DNA of 5,409 nucleotides from an uncultured Bacilli bacterium (GTDB taxonomy: Bacteria; Bacillota_I; Bacilli_A; RF39; UBA660): contig CALVRP010000074.1 of the NCBI GenBank assembly GCA_944358665.1, forward strand, positions 1 to 5,409, given 5' to 3'. The notes under the pieces are model-generated. The model made no database searches. It saw only the letters and a list, made by a program, of their open reading frames with translations, and was not told the DNA's origin. Below are positions 1-5,375 of the stretch, in pieces; the stretch's first letter is position 1; each line of letters starts with the position of its first letter. Position numbers and translations under genes: made by a program.

Positions 1-81
1 TTTATGACCCTTTCTCGCAGTAGCTAAATCAGCTTCACAAGGATCGTGGCCACCACCCACAACAATAATTTCATAGTTCAT
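1..81 (-). CDS. mnmG: MnmG (GidA) tRNA uridine-34 carboxymethylaminomethyl modification enzyme, N-terminal 27 codons only
   Basis: Partial gene that runs off the left edge of the window. MnmG is the FAD-dependent partner of MnmE, and together they install the (carboxymethyl)aminomethyl group on C5 of wobble U34 of certain tRNAs. The 27 visible residues start MNYEIIVVGGGH and continue CEADLATARKGHK. This is the first beta strand, FAD-binding Gly-rich turn and following helix of the family, and the position right after mnmE is the classical one. The ATG at 79-81 is preceded by GTGGTGAT (86-93), a good match to the anti-Shine-Dalgarno complement. Oddity: the family turn is normally GxGHAGxEA, but here it reads GGGHDPCEAD, so the third Gly of GxGxxG is a Pro. 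The identification is firm; whether the substitution is tolerated, lineage-typical or an error cannot be decided from 27 residues. Confidence 0.9.
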   Translation of the reverse strand, partial: MNYEIIVVGGGHDPCEADLATARKGHK

Positions 82-104
82 ATAAATCACCACATTTCTC
101 ACAT

Positions 105-110
105 ATTATA
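105..110 (-). promoter_or_regulatory. possible -10 box for a secondary mnmG promoter
   Basis: The minus strand reads TATAAT here, 23 bases upstream of the mnmG start, inside the 55-bp mnmE-mnmG gap. No recognisable -35 hexamer lies at the proper distance (the sequence there is a T-rich run), and TATAAT arises readily by chance in such AT-rich DNA. mnmG is more simply read as co-transcribed with mnmE. Confidence 0.2.
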
Positions 111-136
111 CTACAAATTTAAAATAATAAAAAGAA

Positions 137-1486
137 TTATTTACCAACACAAAATCGGCTAAATAATTCGTCCAATAATTCTTCCTCATATACTTCGCCA
201 GTAATTTCTCCAAGTAAGTTCCAAATATTTCTTAGATCTATTTCAATCATATCAATTGGATAGTTATTTTCTATACCAGCACTTACATCATTAATACCTT
301 TTAAAACTTTGTTTAAAATAGCTTTATTTCTCGCTCCTGTTAAATATGTTAAATCACTTGTTTCTATTTTTTCTAAATCAAATAATCTTTTTATTTCCTG
401 GCCTATATTTTCGACATTTTCATTTTTTAAAGCACTAACATAAACTTTGTTATCTAAATTTTCATCATCAATATATTTTTCTAAATCCGTTTTATTAATA
501 ACTGTAATATAGTTTTTATTCTTTAACTTATCAAGAATTTTCTTATCATCTTCAGTTAATTTTTCATTGTAATTAACAACAAATAAGACTAAATCAACCT
601 CATCTATTAATTTTAAACTTTTATCGACACCTATACTTTCGACAATATCATTCGTTTTTCTTATACCGGCAGTATCAATTAAATTTAAAATAATATTATC
701 TATTACAATAGATGCTTCTACACTATCTCGTGTTGTTCCTTTTACATCAGTAACAATCGCTTTTTCTTCACCTACTAAACAATTTAATATACTACTTTTA
801 CCAACATTTGGTCTTCCAATAATTGCTGTTTTAATACCTGTTTTTAATATTTCTCCTGTATTACTTTGTTTTAATATTTTATTTATTTTTTCTTTTAAAC
901 TTCCTAAACTCTCATTTATTTTTGAGATAGTCATCTCTTCTATATCTTCGTATTCTGGATAATCTATATTAACTTCAATATTTGTAATAATACCAGCTAA
1001 ATCCTCTCTTAAATCTTTAATTAAATTAGAAACTTTTCCACTTACACCATTTAGAGCCATTTTACTAGCATCTTCAGTTTTTGCATTTATTAAATCCATA
1101 ATACTTTCAGCTTCCGTTAAATCAATTCGCCCATTTAAGAATGCTCGTTTAGTGAATTCGCCAGGCTCTGCGAGAGTACAACCATTAGTTAGTAATAATT
1201 CTAATATTTTATTAGTTGTTACAATACCACCATGAGCATTAATTTCTACGACATCTTCACAAGTAAATGTTTTAGGAGCGCACATTTTACTTACTAAAAC
1301 TTCATCTATTTTTTGACTTTTATCAACAATATACCCGTAATGAATAGTATGACTAGGGGCATCTTTAAATTTTTTATTTGTAAATATTTTTTCCACAATA
1401 GAAAAAGCTTCAGGACCACTTACTCTAATTATAGATATAGCCCCTACTCCTTGGGCTGTTGAAATAGCTGCAATTGTATCATTCAT
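137..1486 (-). CDS. mnmE: MnmE (TrmE) tRNA modification GTPase
   Basis: Full-length 449-residue GTPase that works with MnmG in the cytoplasm to modify U34 of tRNAs, using a methylene-THF-derived carbon. The N-terminal THF-binding/dimerisation domain (about 1-118) has the family signatures CEDVVEINAHGG (76-87) and EPGEFTKRAFLNGRIDLTEAE (107-127). A helical domain follows and carries an inserted G domain: G1 GRPNVGKSS (224-232), G2 GTTRD (250-254), G3 DTAG (271-274), G4 NKTD (331-334) and G5 SAL (351-353). The C-terminus is FCVGK (445-449), with the catalytically important Cys of the CxGK tail intact. The ATG is preceded by TGAGGTGG (1491-1498). Length and motifs are normal, so the gene looks functional. 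It lies 75 bp downstream of the surface-protein gene, has its own predicted promoter in that gap, and is followed 55 bp later by mnmG. In B. subtilis it directly follows jag; here two unrelated genes intervene. Confidence 0.98.
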   Translation of the reverse strand: MNDTIAAISTAQGVGAISIIRVSGPEAFSIVEKIFTNKKFKDAPSHTIHYGYIVDKSQKIDEVLVSKMCAPKTFTCEDVVEINAHGGIVTTNKILELLLTNGCTLAEPGEFTKRAFLNGRIDLTEAESIMDLINAKTEDASKMALNGVSGKVSNLIKDLREDLAGIITNIEVNIDYPEYEDIEEMTISKINESLGSLKEKINKILKQSNTGEILKTGIKTAIIGRPNVGKSSILNCLVGEEKAIVTDVKGTTRDSVEASIVIDNIILNLIDTAGIRKTNDIVESIGVDKSLKLIDEVDLVLFVVNYNEKLTEDDKKILDKLKNKNYITVINKTDLEKYIDDENLDNKVYVSALKNENVENIGQEIKRLFDLEKIETSDLTYLTGARNKAILNKVLKGINDVSAGIENNYPIDMIEIDLRNIWNLLGEITGEVYEEELLDELFSRFCVGK

Positions 1487-1518
1487 ATTTCCACCTCATA
1501 ACTTTTTTCTTGTAAAAT

Positions 1519-1547
1519 ATAATAATTCATAATATAAAAATAGTCAA
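1519..1547 (-). promoter_or_regulatory. predicted sigma-A-type promoter of mnmE(-mnmG)
   Basis: On the minus strand TTGACT (1542-1547) and TATTAT (1519-1524) are separated by exactly 17 bp, each one mismatch from the housekeeping consensus. The predicted start near 1512 leaves a leader of about 25 nt that contains the mnmE ribosome site TGAGGTGG. A dedicated promoter here fits the insertion of the two-gene module upstream, which separates mnmE from the rpmH-rnpA-yidC-jag transcript. Confidence 0.7.
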
Positions 1548-1561
1548 GAAAAAATATGGTT

Positions 1562-2641
1562 TTAATTCCATATCATATAAGGCGCTTCTTTTGTTCCTTT
1601 ACCACATAATTTAATTTCACTAGTTAAAAATAAAACTGGTTTTACATATACATTTGGATTATTCTGATACGAATTAACTTGAATTATACCTCCTGTTTTA
1701 CTACTAACAGCAGCATTTTTATATGTATAATATGAATTTCCAACTTTATATTCAAGTGGATTAATAAGCCAAAAATTATGAAAATTATCATACATCCAAT
1801 TTTCTTTAGCAGCTGCTTTTGTACATTCTTCACTTACATAATAACTATCACTACCACAACCAGTGTATGTACTAGCAAGAACATAATCGGTAAGTTTTGG
1901 AATAGCAACAAAATATGTTCCATAAAATCGTCTTGTTAAATATAATAAATTACTAATATCATAAGAAGAGCTTTGGTACATTGTTGGTAATAATCCATAA
2001 TCGTAATTGTAGCTAATAATATATTTTTTTTCTTTTGAAGATAGTGAACTATAATATTCGTTGTTTAAATATTTGTTAAGATAAGAAATTGAACTAGGGC
2101 CGCTAATTTTCTTTGTCAAATCGTCAGTACGATAAGGCATCATAGTCATAATATTACCACCATTTGATATAGTTTCCTTTGTACTGCCAAACAAATTACA
2201 TCCATTATTTCCCTGACTATTAACACTAGAACAATAATTGTTATTAGTAAATCGTGTATTACTATAATCAAAATTCAGTGGGCTATTTAAAGGTTCATTT
2301 TTAACAATTTTTATTGCATTATCAGGCTGTATATTTATGATTCGCCACATTTCATCATTAAACAATATATAATTATTTGGATTTATTCCTTTGTAAAAAA
2401 AACTAGATTCGTAATATCCATAAGTATTTTCATATAAACCGCTTCCTGTTGTTACTTTGCTTTCTTTTAATTTTTCTATAGAAATTGGATTACATTTAAT
2501 ATTTGTCGAAGCACGAAGTTTTAAATTTGTACTAAAGGCCGCATAACCAGCAGTCATTATAAATAATAAACAAATACTAGTTATAATTATTATTTTTCCT
2601 TGTTTACTTCGTCTTCTATTTCTATGTTTATGTCTTCTCAT
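1562..2641 (-). CDS. membrane-anchored extracellular protein with 'GYAAFST' leader and WRI-type repeat domain, function unknown
   Basis: I cannot assign a function. The ATG at 2639-2641 is preferred because AGGTGG (2647-2652) lies five bases upstream; an in-frame GTG three codons earlier falls inside that site. The 359-residue product begins with a strongly basic stretch (RRHKHRNRRRSKQGK), then one hydrophobic segment (about 17-35) running into GYAAFSTNLKL (32-42). This is a leader style seen on many exported proteins of gut Firmicutes and somewhat resembles SipW-dependent signals. The rest appears extracellular: rich in Tyr, Asn and Ser, with six Cys outside the membrane segment (50, 137, 148, 262, 273, 346). 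It contains NYILFNDEMWRIINI (90-104), YLNNEYYSSL (191-200), and a C-terminal block VYVKPVLFLTSEIKL...GTKEAPYMIW (331-358). These resemble blocks recurring in Firmicutes surface proteins ('WRIIgi', 'vrPVlyLks', 'GtG..PY'). It is divergent from an XRE regulator gene and shares its dyad-flanked promoter region, so it is probably the regulated target. Whether it is cleaved or stays N-terminally anchored is open. Confidence 0.75.
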   Translation of the reverse strand: MRRHKHRNRRRSKQGKIIIITSICLLFIMTAGYAAFSTNLKLRASTNIKCNPISIEKLKESKVTTGSGLYENTYGYYESSFFYKGINPNNYILFNDEMWRIINIQPDNAIKIVKNEPLNSPLNFDYSNTRFTNNNYCSSVNSQGNNGCNLFGSTKETISNGGNIMTMMPYRTDDLTKKISGPSSISYLNKYLNNEYYSSLSSKEKKYIISYNYDYGLLPTMYQSSSYDISNLLYLTRRFYGTYFVAIPKLTDYVLASTYTGCGSDSYYVSEECTKAAAKENWMYDNFHNFWLINPLEYKVGNSYYTYKNAAVSSKTGGIIQVNSYQNNPNVYVKPVLFLTSEIKLCGKGTKEAPYMIWN

Positions 2642-2658
2642 ATAAACCACCTATTCAC

Positions 2659-2675
2659 TTTCACTATCAGTGAAA
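2659..2675. promoter_or_regulatory. operator-like dyad, copy 1 (surface-gene side)
   Basis: TTTCACT-ATC-AGTGAAA is a perfect 7-bp inverted repeat around a 3-bp centre. It lies seven bases upstream of the AGGTGG ribosome site of the surface-protein gene and matches copy 2 at 15 of 17 positions. The most likely role is a DNA operator for the neighbouring XRE-type repressor. An RNA hairpin in the leader is the alternative, but the 3-nt loop and short stem make it less attractive. Confidence 0.7.
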
Positions 2676-2700
2676 CATTCAAGTAAATTTTCTCTGCTTT

Positions 2701-2710
2701 AGTATACAAT
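2701..2710. promoter_or_regulatory. candidate overlapping divergent -10 elements around central GTATAC
   Basis: GTATAC (2702-2707) is palindromic and yields TATACT on the minus strand (2701-2706) and TACAAT on the plus strand (2705-2710). Transcription from these would start near 2694 (minus) and 2717 (plus). Each dyad would then lie about +20 to +36 on its own transcript. No convincing -35 hexamer stands at 16-18 bp on either side, so the promoters are inferred from the -10 boxes and the symmetry. They may be weak or activator-dependent. Confidence 0.4.
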
Positions 2711-2735
2711 GACATACGAAATAAGAGTTAAAAAT

Positions 2736-2752
2736 TTTCACTATTAGTGTAA
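2736..2752. promoter_or_regulatory. operator-like dyad, copy 2 (regulator side)
   Basis: TTTCACT-ATT-AGTGTAA is the second copy of the 17-bp dyad, with one imperfect pair in the outer arm. It is 77 bp from copy 1, centre to centre. Its right end overlaps the start of the AAGGAG ribosome site (2751-2756) of the XRE gene. A protein bound here could block the regulator's own transcription, consistent with autoregulation; this is inference. Confidence 0.65.
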
Positions 2753-2763
2753 GGAGTGGTTCT

Positions 2764-2991
2764 TTGAGAAAAGCTGATATCACTAATTTAATCCCTCAAG
2801 ATATTGTTTTAATGATGCGAGAATGGTCAGAAGAAACCCAAAAGGAATTTGCTAGTTCTGTTAAAAAAAGTTATTCTTCAATTACAAAAATTGAAACTGG
2901 AGAAAGAAATATTTATTTACATACTTTTTTAGAATGGTGCAAATTAAAAGGAATTAAAGTTATTATGAAAAAAGATACAAAAAAGGACTAA
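2764..2991 (+). CDS. small XRE/Cro-family helix-turn-helix regulator
   Basis: 75-residue DNA-binding protein and the only plus-strand gene in the window. It starts at TTG, chosen because AAGGAG (2751-2756) is seven bases upstream and the first in-frame ATG would remove about 16 residues. The HTH_3-type core spans about 11-66. TQKEFASSV (25-33) forms the first HTH helix and SYSSITKIETGERN (36-49) the recognition helix, with the characteristic 'IxKIExGxR' ending. A short basic tail (KVIMKKDTKKD) follows. There is no ligand-binding or protease domain, so it probably acts as a simple dimeric repressor or activator. It is divergent from the surface-protein gene, and the shared 111-bp gap carries two matching dyads, one beside each start, so it likely controls both. 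A solitary antitoxin is an alternative, but no toxin-like gene is adjacent. It ends in a bidirectional terminator shared with jag. Confidence 0.85.
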   Translation: MRKADITNLIPQDIVLMMREWSEETQKEFASSVKKSYSSITKIETGERNIYLHTFLEWCKLKGIKVIMKKDTKKD

Positions 2992-3013
2992 TTTTTTATT
3001 GTTAGTCCTTTTT
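2980..3013. terminator. bidirectional intrinsic terminator between the XRE gene and jag
   Basis: AAAAAGGACTAA (2980-2991) pairs perfectly with TTAGTCCTTTTT (3002-3013), giving a 12-bp stem with a 10-nt T-rich loop. On either strand the stem is preceded by A-rich and followed by T-rich sequence, so it should stop transcription in both directions. Both arms are coding: each supplies the same final codons, Lys-Lys-Asp-stop, to the two convergent genes. Confidence 0.85.
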
Positions 3014-3613
3014 ATATTTTATAACAACATATCTATTTGGAGTTTCGCCTTTACTTTCAGTTACTAAATGATCATACTCACTAATAACATTATGAACAAT
3101 TCTTCTATCATAAGAATTCATTGGATCTAATTTAACATCAAGTTTAGTATCTAATACTTCTTTAGCTATTTTTTTGATTTCATTTTTTAATTGATGTTCT
3201 TTTTTGACTTTATAACCAGCAACATCTAAATTAACTCTCATATCAAAGTTTGTTTCTGTTTTTAAAGCACTTCTTAAAAGAATTTGAATAGCATTTAAAT
3301 TCTTACCATCTTTACCTATTAATATAGCATTATCATCAGTGGTTATTATCGTATTAAAACCACCTTCTACTTCATTTACTTCTATATCAAATTTAGTATT
3401 CATTAAATAAGCAAGATTATTTAAATAATTTTTAATAAATTCTTTTACTTCATATTTAGTAACTACGGTTACTTGATATTTTTGTTTTTTTAATAAGCTA
3501 CTTTCTTCTTCTTGATAAGAAAATATAACTTCGTTAATACCAGCATTTAAAGTTTCTAGAGCTTTAAATAAGGCATCTTCTTTATTTTTTGCTTCCTTCC
3601 TTATTACTTGCAT
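3002..3613 (-). CDS. jag: Jag / KhpB (EloR) KH-R3H RNA-binding protein
   Basis: 203-residue cytoplasmic RNA-binding protein. In Gram-positives such as pneumococcus the homologue (KhpB/EloR) partners KhpA and affects cell elongation and division. Domains in order: Jag-N (about 1-50, VIRKEAKNKEDALFKALETL style), a KH domain with the GxxG loop ILIGKDGKNLNAIQ (97-110), and an R3H domain ending the protein. The R3H signature is in DRRIVHNVI (R170 and H174), followed by TESKGETPNRYVVI (185-198). The ATG has a strong GAGGAGG (3621-3627) seven bases upstream, inside the end of yidC. The genes overlap by 32 bp, implying translational coupling with the insertase, the usual arrangement. The last codons and stop lie in the bidirectional terminator, so the rpmH-rnpA-yidC-jag transcript probably ends here instead of reading on to mnmE. 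Confidence 0.95.
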   Translation of the reverse strand: MQVIRKEAKNKEDALFKALETLNAGINEVIFSYQEEESSLLKKQKYQVTVVTKYEVKEFIKNYLNNLAYLMNTKFDIEVNEVEGGFNTIITTDDNAILIGKDGKNLNAIQILLRSALKTETNFDMRVNLDVAGYKVKKEHQLKNEIKKIAKEVLDTKLDVKLDPMNSYDRRIVHNVISEYDHLVTESKGETPNRYVVIKYKKD

Positions 3614-4574
3614 GTTTTTTCCTCCTCAATATTACACTTTGGATAATTGTGAATAAGCTACCTGTAATCCAGTATATAATAATACTTGTTGACATTGTAA
3701 ATGATGCGATAATGATAAAGATTAATAAGATATTCATCATTATCTTCATTTGTTTTGCTTGATCAGGTACAGTTGTATTTAATCCCGAATTAAGTTTAAA
3801 TGAGAAGAATGTTGTTGCTCCAACAATAATTGGTAATAATATATAAATAATATCACCATTACTAAATGAATTGGCAAAATGATTCCAATCAAAACTACCA
3901 CCAAATAGAGCATTAAATGGACTTGTTCCTAAATTAAAACCGAATAATTCACCTTCAAACACAGCAGGTAAGCGGTTTAAACTTTCTAAGAAGGCAAAGA
4001 ATAATGGCATTTGAATAAAGGCAAATAAACAACCGGACATTGGATTAATATCATATTTTTTATAAATTTGAAGCATTTCTTGAGCTTTCATCATTTGTTG
4101 TTCTTGAGATTGTTTATTACGATATTTATCTTCTAACCTTTTTAAATCTTTTTGCGCTAATTGCATATTTTCAGACTGCATAGCTGACTTTTTACTAATT
4201 GGGAAAATTATTAATCTAATTAATAAAGTTACGACAATAATAGCTAAACCATAATTTGATAAGAACTCCCCTATTTGAATAATTAACCAACTAAGCGGTT
4301 TGATAAAGATAGTACTCCAAATTCCTTCATAACCACCATCAGCTGGAGTAAATTCAGAACATTTTGGATAATCTTCGATTTTTATTCCATTTTCCTCATA
4401 TGTCTTAATAACATTTTCATCTTCTGGCTGACACAAAATATTTTCAGCTAAGTTTTGGCCTGTAGTCTCTTCTTTAACCATTGCCCCGTCTTCATCCTTT
4501 AGCCAGGTTGTACACCCAGTTAAAGTTAAAGAAATAAATAGTAATGTTACAATAAGTATTATTTTTTTATTCAT
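3582..4574 (-). CDS. yidC: YidC/SpoIIIJ-type membrane protein insertase (lipoprotein)
   Basis: 330-residue membrane insertase that puts proteins into the cytoplasmic membrane, alone or with Sec. The N-terminus is a lipoprotein signal: MNKK, a hydrophobic core, and lipobox LTGC (18-21) with Cys21 as the lipidation site. The insertase core follows: WLIIQIGEFLSNYGLAIIVV... with the conserved groove Arg in LLIRLIIFPI (R120), a charged cytoplasmic hairpin (about 128-172), then membrane segments at about 179-197, 241-260 and 280-316, and a basic C-tail (RRKKHASNKEGSKK). The stretch between Cys21 and the core is about 60 residues and acidic, with Cys48 and Cys72. That is roughly 40 residues longer than in B. 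subtilis SpoIIIJ, and it explains the above-average length. AAAGGAG (4582-4588) supports the start. It overlaps rnpA by 8 bp and jag by 32 bp. Confidence 0.96.
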   Translation of the reverse strand: MNKKIILIVTLLFISLTLTGCTTWLKDEDGAMVKEETTGQNLAENILCQPEDENVIKTYEENGIKIEDYPKCSEFTPADGGYEGIWSTIFIKPLSWLIIQIGEFLSNYGLAIIVVTLLIRLIIFPISKKSAMQSENMQLAQKDLKRLEDKYRNKQSQEQQMMKAQEMLQIYKKYDINPMSGCLFAFIQMPLFFAFLESLNRLPAVFEGELFGFNLGTSPFNALFGGSFDWNHFANSFSNGDIIYILLPIIVGATTFFSFKLNSGLNTTVPDQAKQMKIMMNILLIFIIIASFTMSTSIIIYWITGSLFTIIQSVILRRKKHASNKEGSKK

Positions 4575-4911
4575 CTTTTTTCTCCTTTATTAAATCAAGT
4601 TTTTGTAAGGCTGTAATTAAATTTTCTTCTTTTTCTTTAAAAGATCGATTTAAAATTCCCTTACCTACTATAATAACACAATTAAAGTTATTTTTAAATC
4701 TATACTTATCAAGAATATTTTTTAATTGTCTTTTAATTTTATTTCTTGTAACAGCATTACCTATTTTTTTGCCTACTGAAAAGCCAAAATTATAAATACT
4801 AGGTTCTTTTTTTTCCACATATATAATATAATCCTTATATTTAAAAGACTTTTTAGTCTTGATAATTCTAGTAAAATCATCACTTTTTTTTAAAATATTT
4901 ATTTTCTTCAT
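4567..4911 (-). CDS. rnpA: RnpA, ribonuclease P protein component
   Basis: 114-residue basic protein that binds the RNase P RNA and helps recognise the 5' leader of precursor tRNAs. It opens with KKSDDFTRIIKTKKSFKYKDYIIY, the usual beginning of the family, followed by FGFSVGKKIGNAVTRNKIKRQLK (42-64). The central 'RNR' signature is RNK here (R56 N57 K58), a conservative change. The ATG at 4909-4911 follows AAGGTGAT (4915-4922). Length is normal for the family. It overlaps yidC by 8 bp and lies downstream of rpmH, separated from it by a hairpin that may lower its expression relative to L34. Confidence 0.95.
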   Translation of the reverse strand: MKKINILKKSDDFTRIIKTKKSFKYKDYIIYVEKKEPSIYNFGFSVGKKIGNAVTRNKIKRQLKNILDKYRFKNNFNCVIIVGKGILNRSFKEKEENLITALQKLDLIKEKKDE

Positions 4912-4931
4912 GTTATCACCTTAATATAAAT

Positions 4932-4958
4932 AAAAACCACTGGACATTCCGTGGCTTT
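4932..4958 (-). terminator. hairpin with T tract between rpmH and rnpA (terminator or attenuator)
   Basis: On the minus strand, directly after the rpmH stop, AAAGCCAC (4951-4958) pairs with GTGGTTTT (4933-4940), including one G-T pair. The apex can extend through GGA (4948-4950) with TCC (4942-4944) plus a bulged A. A TTTTTATTTAT run follows and overlaps the stem base. This is an intrinsic terminator shape. Because no rnpA promoter is visible in the short gap, partial readthrough is the likely way rnpA is expressed at a lower level than L34. Confidence 0.7.
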
Positions 4959-5081
4959 CTAATGAGATAAGACTTTGCGTCCTTTTTTTCTTCTTTTTTT
5001 AATTATATTTGTTTGCATTCTTGCGAAGAAACCCATTTTTTTACTTCTTTTTCTATTATTAGGCTGAAAAGTTCTCTTCAT
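4959..5081 (-). CDS. rpmH: RpmH, 50S ribosomal protein L34 (short, 40 residues)
   Basis: Small, very basic ribosomal protein of the large subunit. The product starts MKRTFQPNNRKRSKKMGFFA, continues RMQTNIIKK and ends RRKKGRKVLSH: the invariant N-terminal block, the GFxARM motif and the terminal GRKVLS block. Typical bacterial L34 is 44-48 residues; here the segment between 'RMxT' and the terminal basic block is about four residues shorter. AAGGAG (5090-5095) lies eight bases before the ATG, and the stop is TAG. The gene has a perfect consensus promoter upstream and a hairpin/T tract immediately downstream. It heads the rnpA-yidC-jag cluster next to the predicted origin region. Confidence 0.95.
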   Translation of the reverse strand: MKRTFQPNNRKRSKKMGFFARMQTNIIKKRRKKGRKVLSH

Positions 5082-5117
5082 AATATTCACTCCTTCCGTT
5101 TTTTCTTTGCCTTATTA

Positions 5118-5146
5118 ATTATATAGATAAAACTTTATTTTGTCAA
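5118..5146 (-). promoter_or_regulatory. consensus sigma-A promoter of rpmH
   Basis: On the minus strand TTGACA (5141-5146) and TATAAT (5118-5123) are both exact consensus hexamers with a 17-bp spacer. The predicted start near 5111 gives a leader of about 30 nt containing the AAGGAG ribosome site. This is the strongest promoter in the window, as expected for a ribosomal-protein gene. Confidence 0.92.
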
Positions 5147-5270
5147 TCTTTTTTTATTTTTAATATTATGTTTAAAGTACATTAATTATTAATCTTTCTT
5201 AGAAAAACTAATAGTGTATTTATTACATTAATGATTTTTTCTTCTTTTATAACAAAAGTTAATAACTTTT

Positions 5271-5279
5271 TTATCAACA
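5271..5279 (+). promoter_or_regulatory. DnaA-box-like 9-mer TTATCAACA
   Basis: One mismatch from the TTATCCACA DnaA-box consensus, in the non-coding region upstream of rpmH. The position near the expected origin raises its credibility, but one such match alone in AT-rich DNA would be weak evidence. Confidence 0.5.
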
Positions 5280-5331
5280 CGAAATTATGTTCTGAAAGAT
5301 TTTTTAAACAATTTTTCCACTAAAAAAAATA

Positions 5332-5361
5332 TTGATATTTAAATGTTTCTATCAGTTATAA
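5332..5361 (+). promoter_or_regulatory. possible rightward promoter (toward the expected dnaA)
   Basis: TTGATA (5332-5337) and TTATAA (5356-5361) on the plus strand are 18 bp apart and point out of the right edge, where dnaA would be expected. Both hexamers are imperfect, and the -10 overlaps a weak DnaA-box-like site (5356-5364), which would fit DnaA autoregulation. Weakly supported. Confidence 0.3.
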
Positions 5362-5366
5362 ACATA

Positions 5367-5375
5367 TGTGGATAT
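5367..5375 (-). promoter_or_regulatory. DnaA-box-like 9-mer ATATCCACA
   Basis: On the minus strand this is one mismatch from TTATCCACA and keeps the conserved TCCACA core. It is the best core match in the region and sits within the group of weaker sites at 5313-5402. Confidence 0.55.

Noticed and set aside
1503..1554. Perfect 10-bp inverted repeat TTTTTTCTTG / CAAGAAAAAA between the surface gene and mnmE as a terminator
   Set aside because: The 32-nt loop, the almost all-A/T stem and the lack of a T tract after either arm argue against a terminator. The left arm overlaps the mnmE -35 box, which explains the sequence better.
2024..2031. Run of eight A/T in the surface-protein coding region as a phase-variation tract
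   Set aside because: Homopolymers of this length are common in such AT-rich DNA and the tract encodes an ordinary Glu-Lys-Lys stretch. Nothing else points to slippage.
2642..2650. Upstream GTG start adding three residues (MVY) to the surface protein
   Set aside because: The GTG lies inside the AGGTGG ribosome site that serves the ATG at 2639-2641, and has no ribosome site of its own at proper spacing.
2764..2991. XRE protein as the antitoxin of a toxin-antitoxin pair
   Set aside because: No small toxin-like gene is adjacent in the same direction. The divergent neighbour is an exported 359-residue protein, which does not fit a toxin partner.
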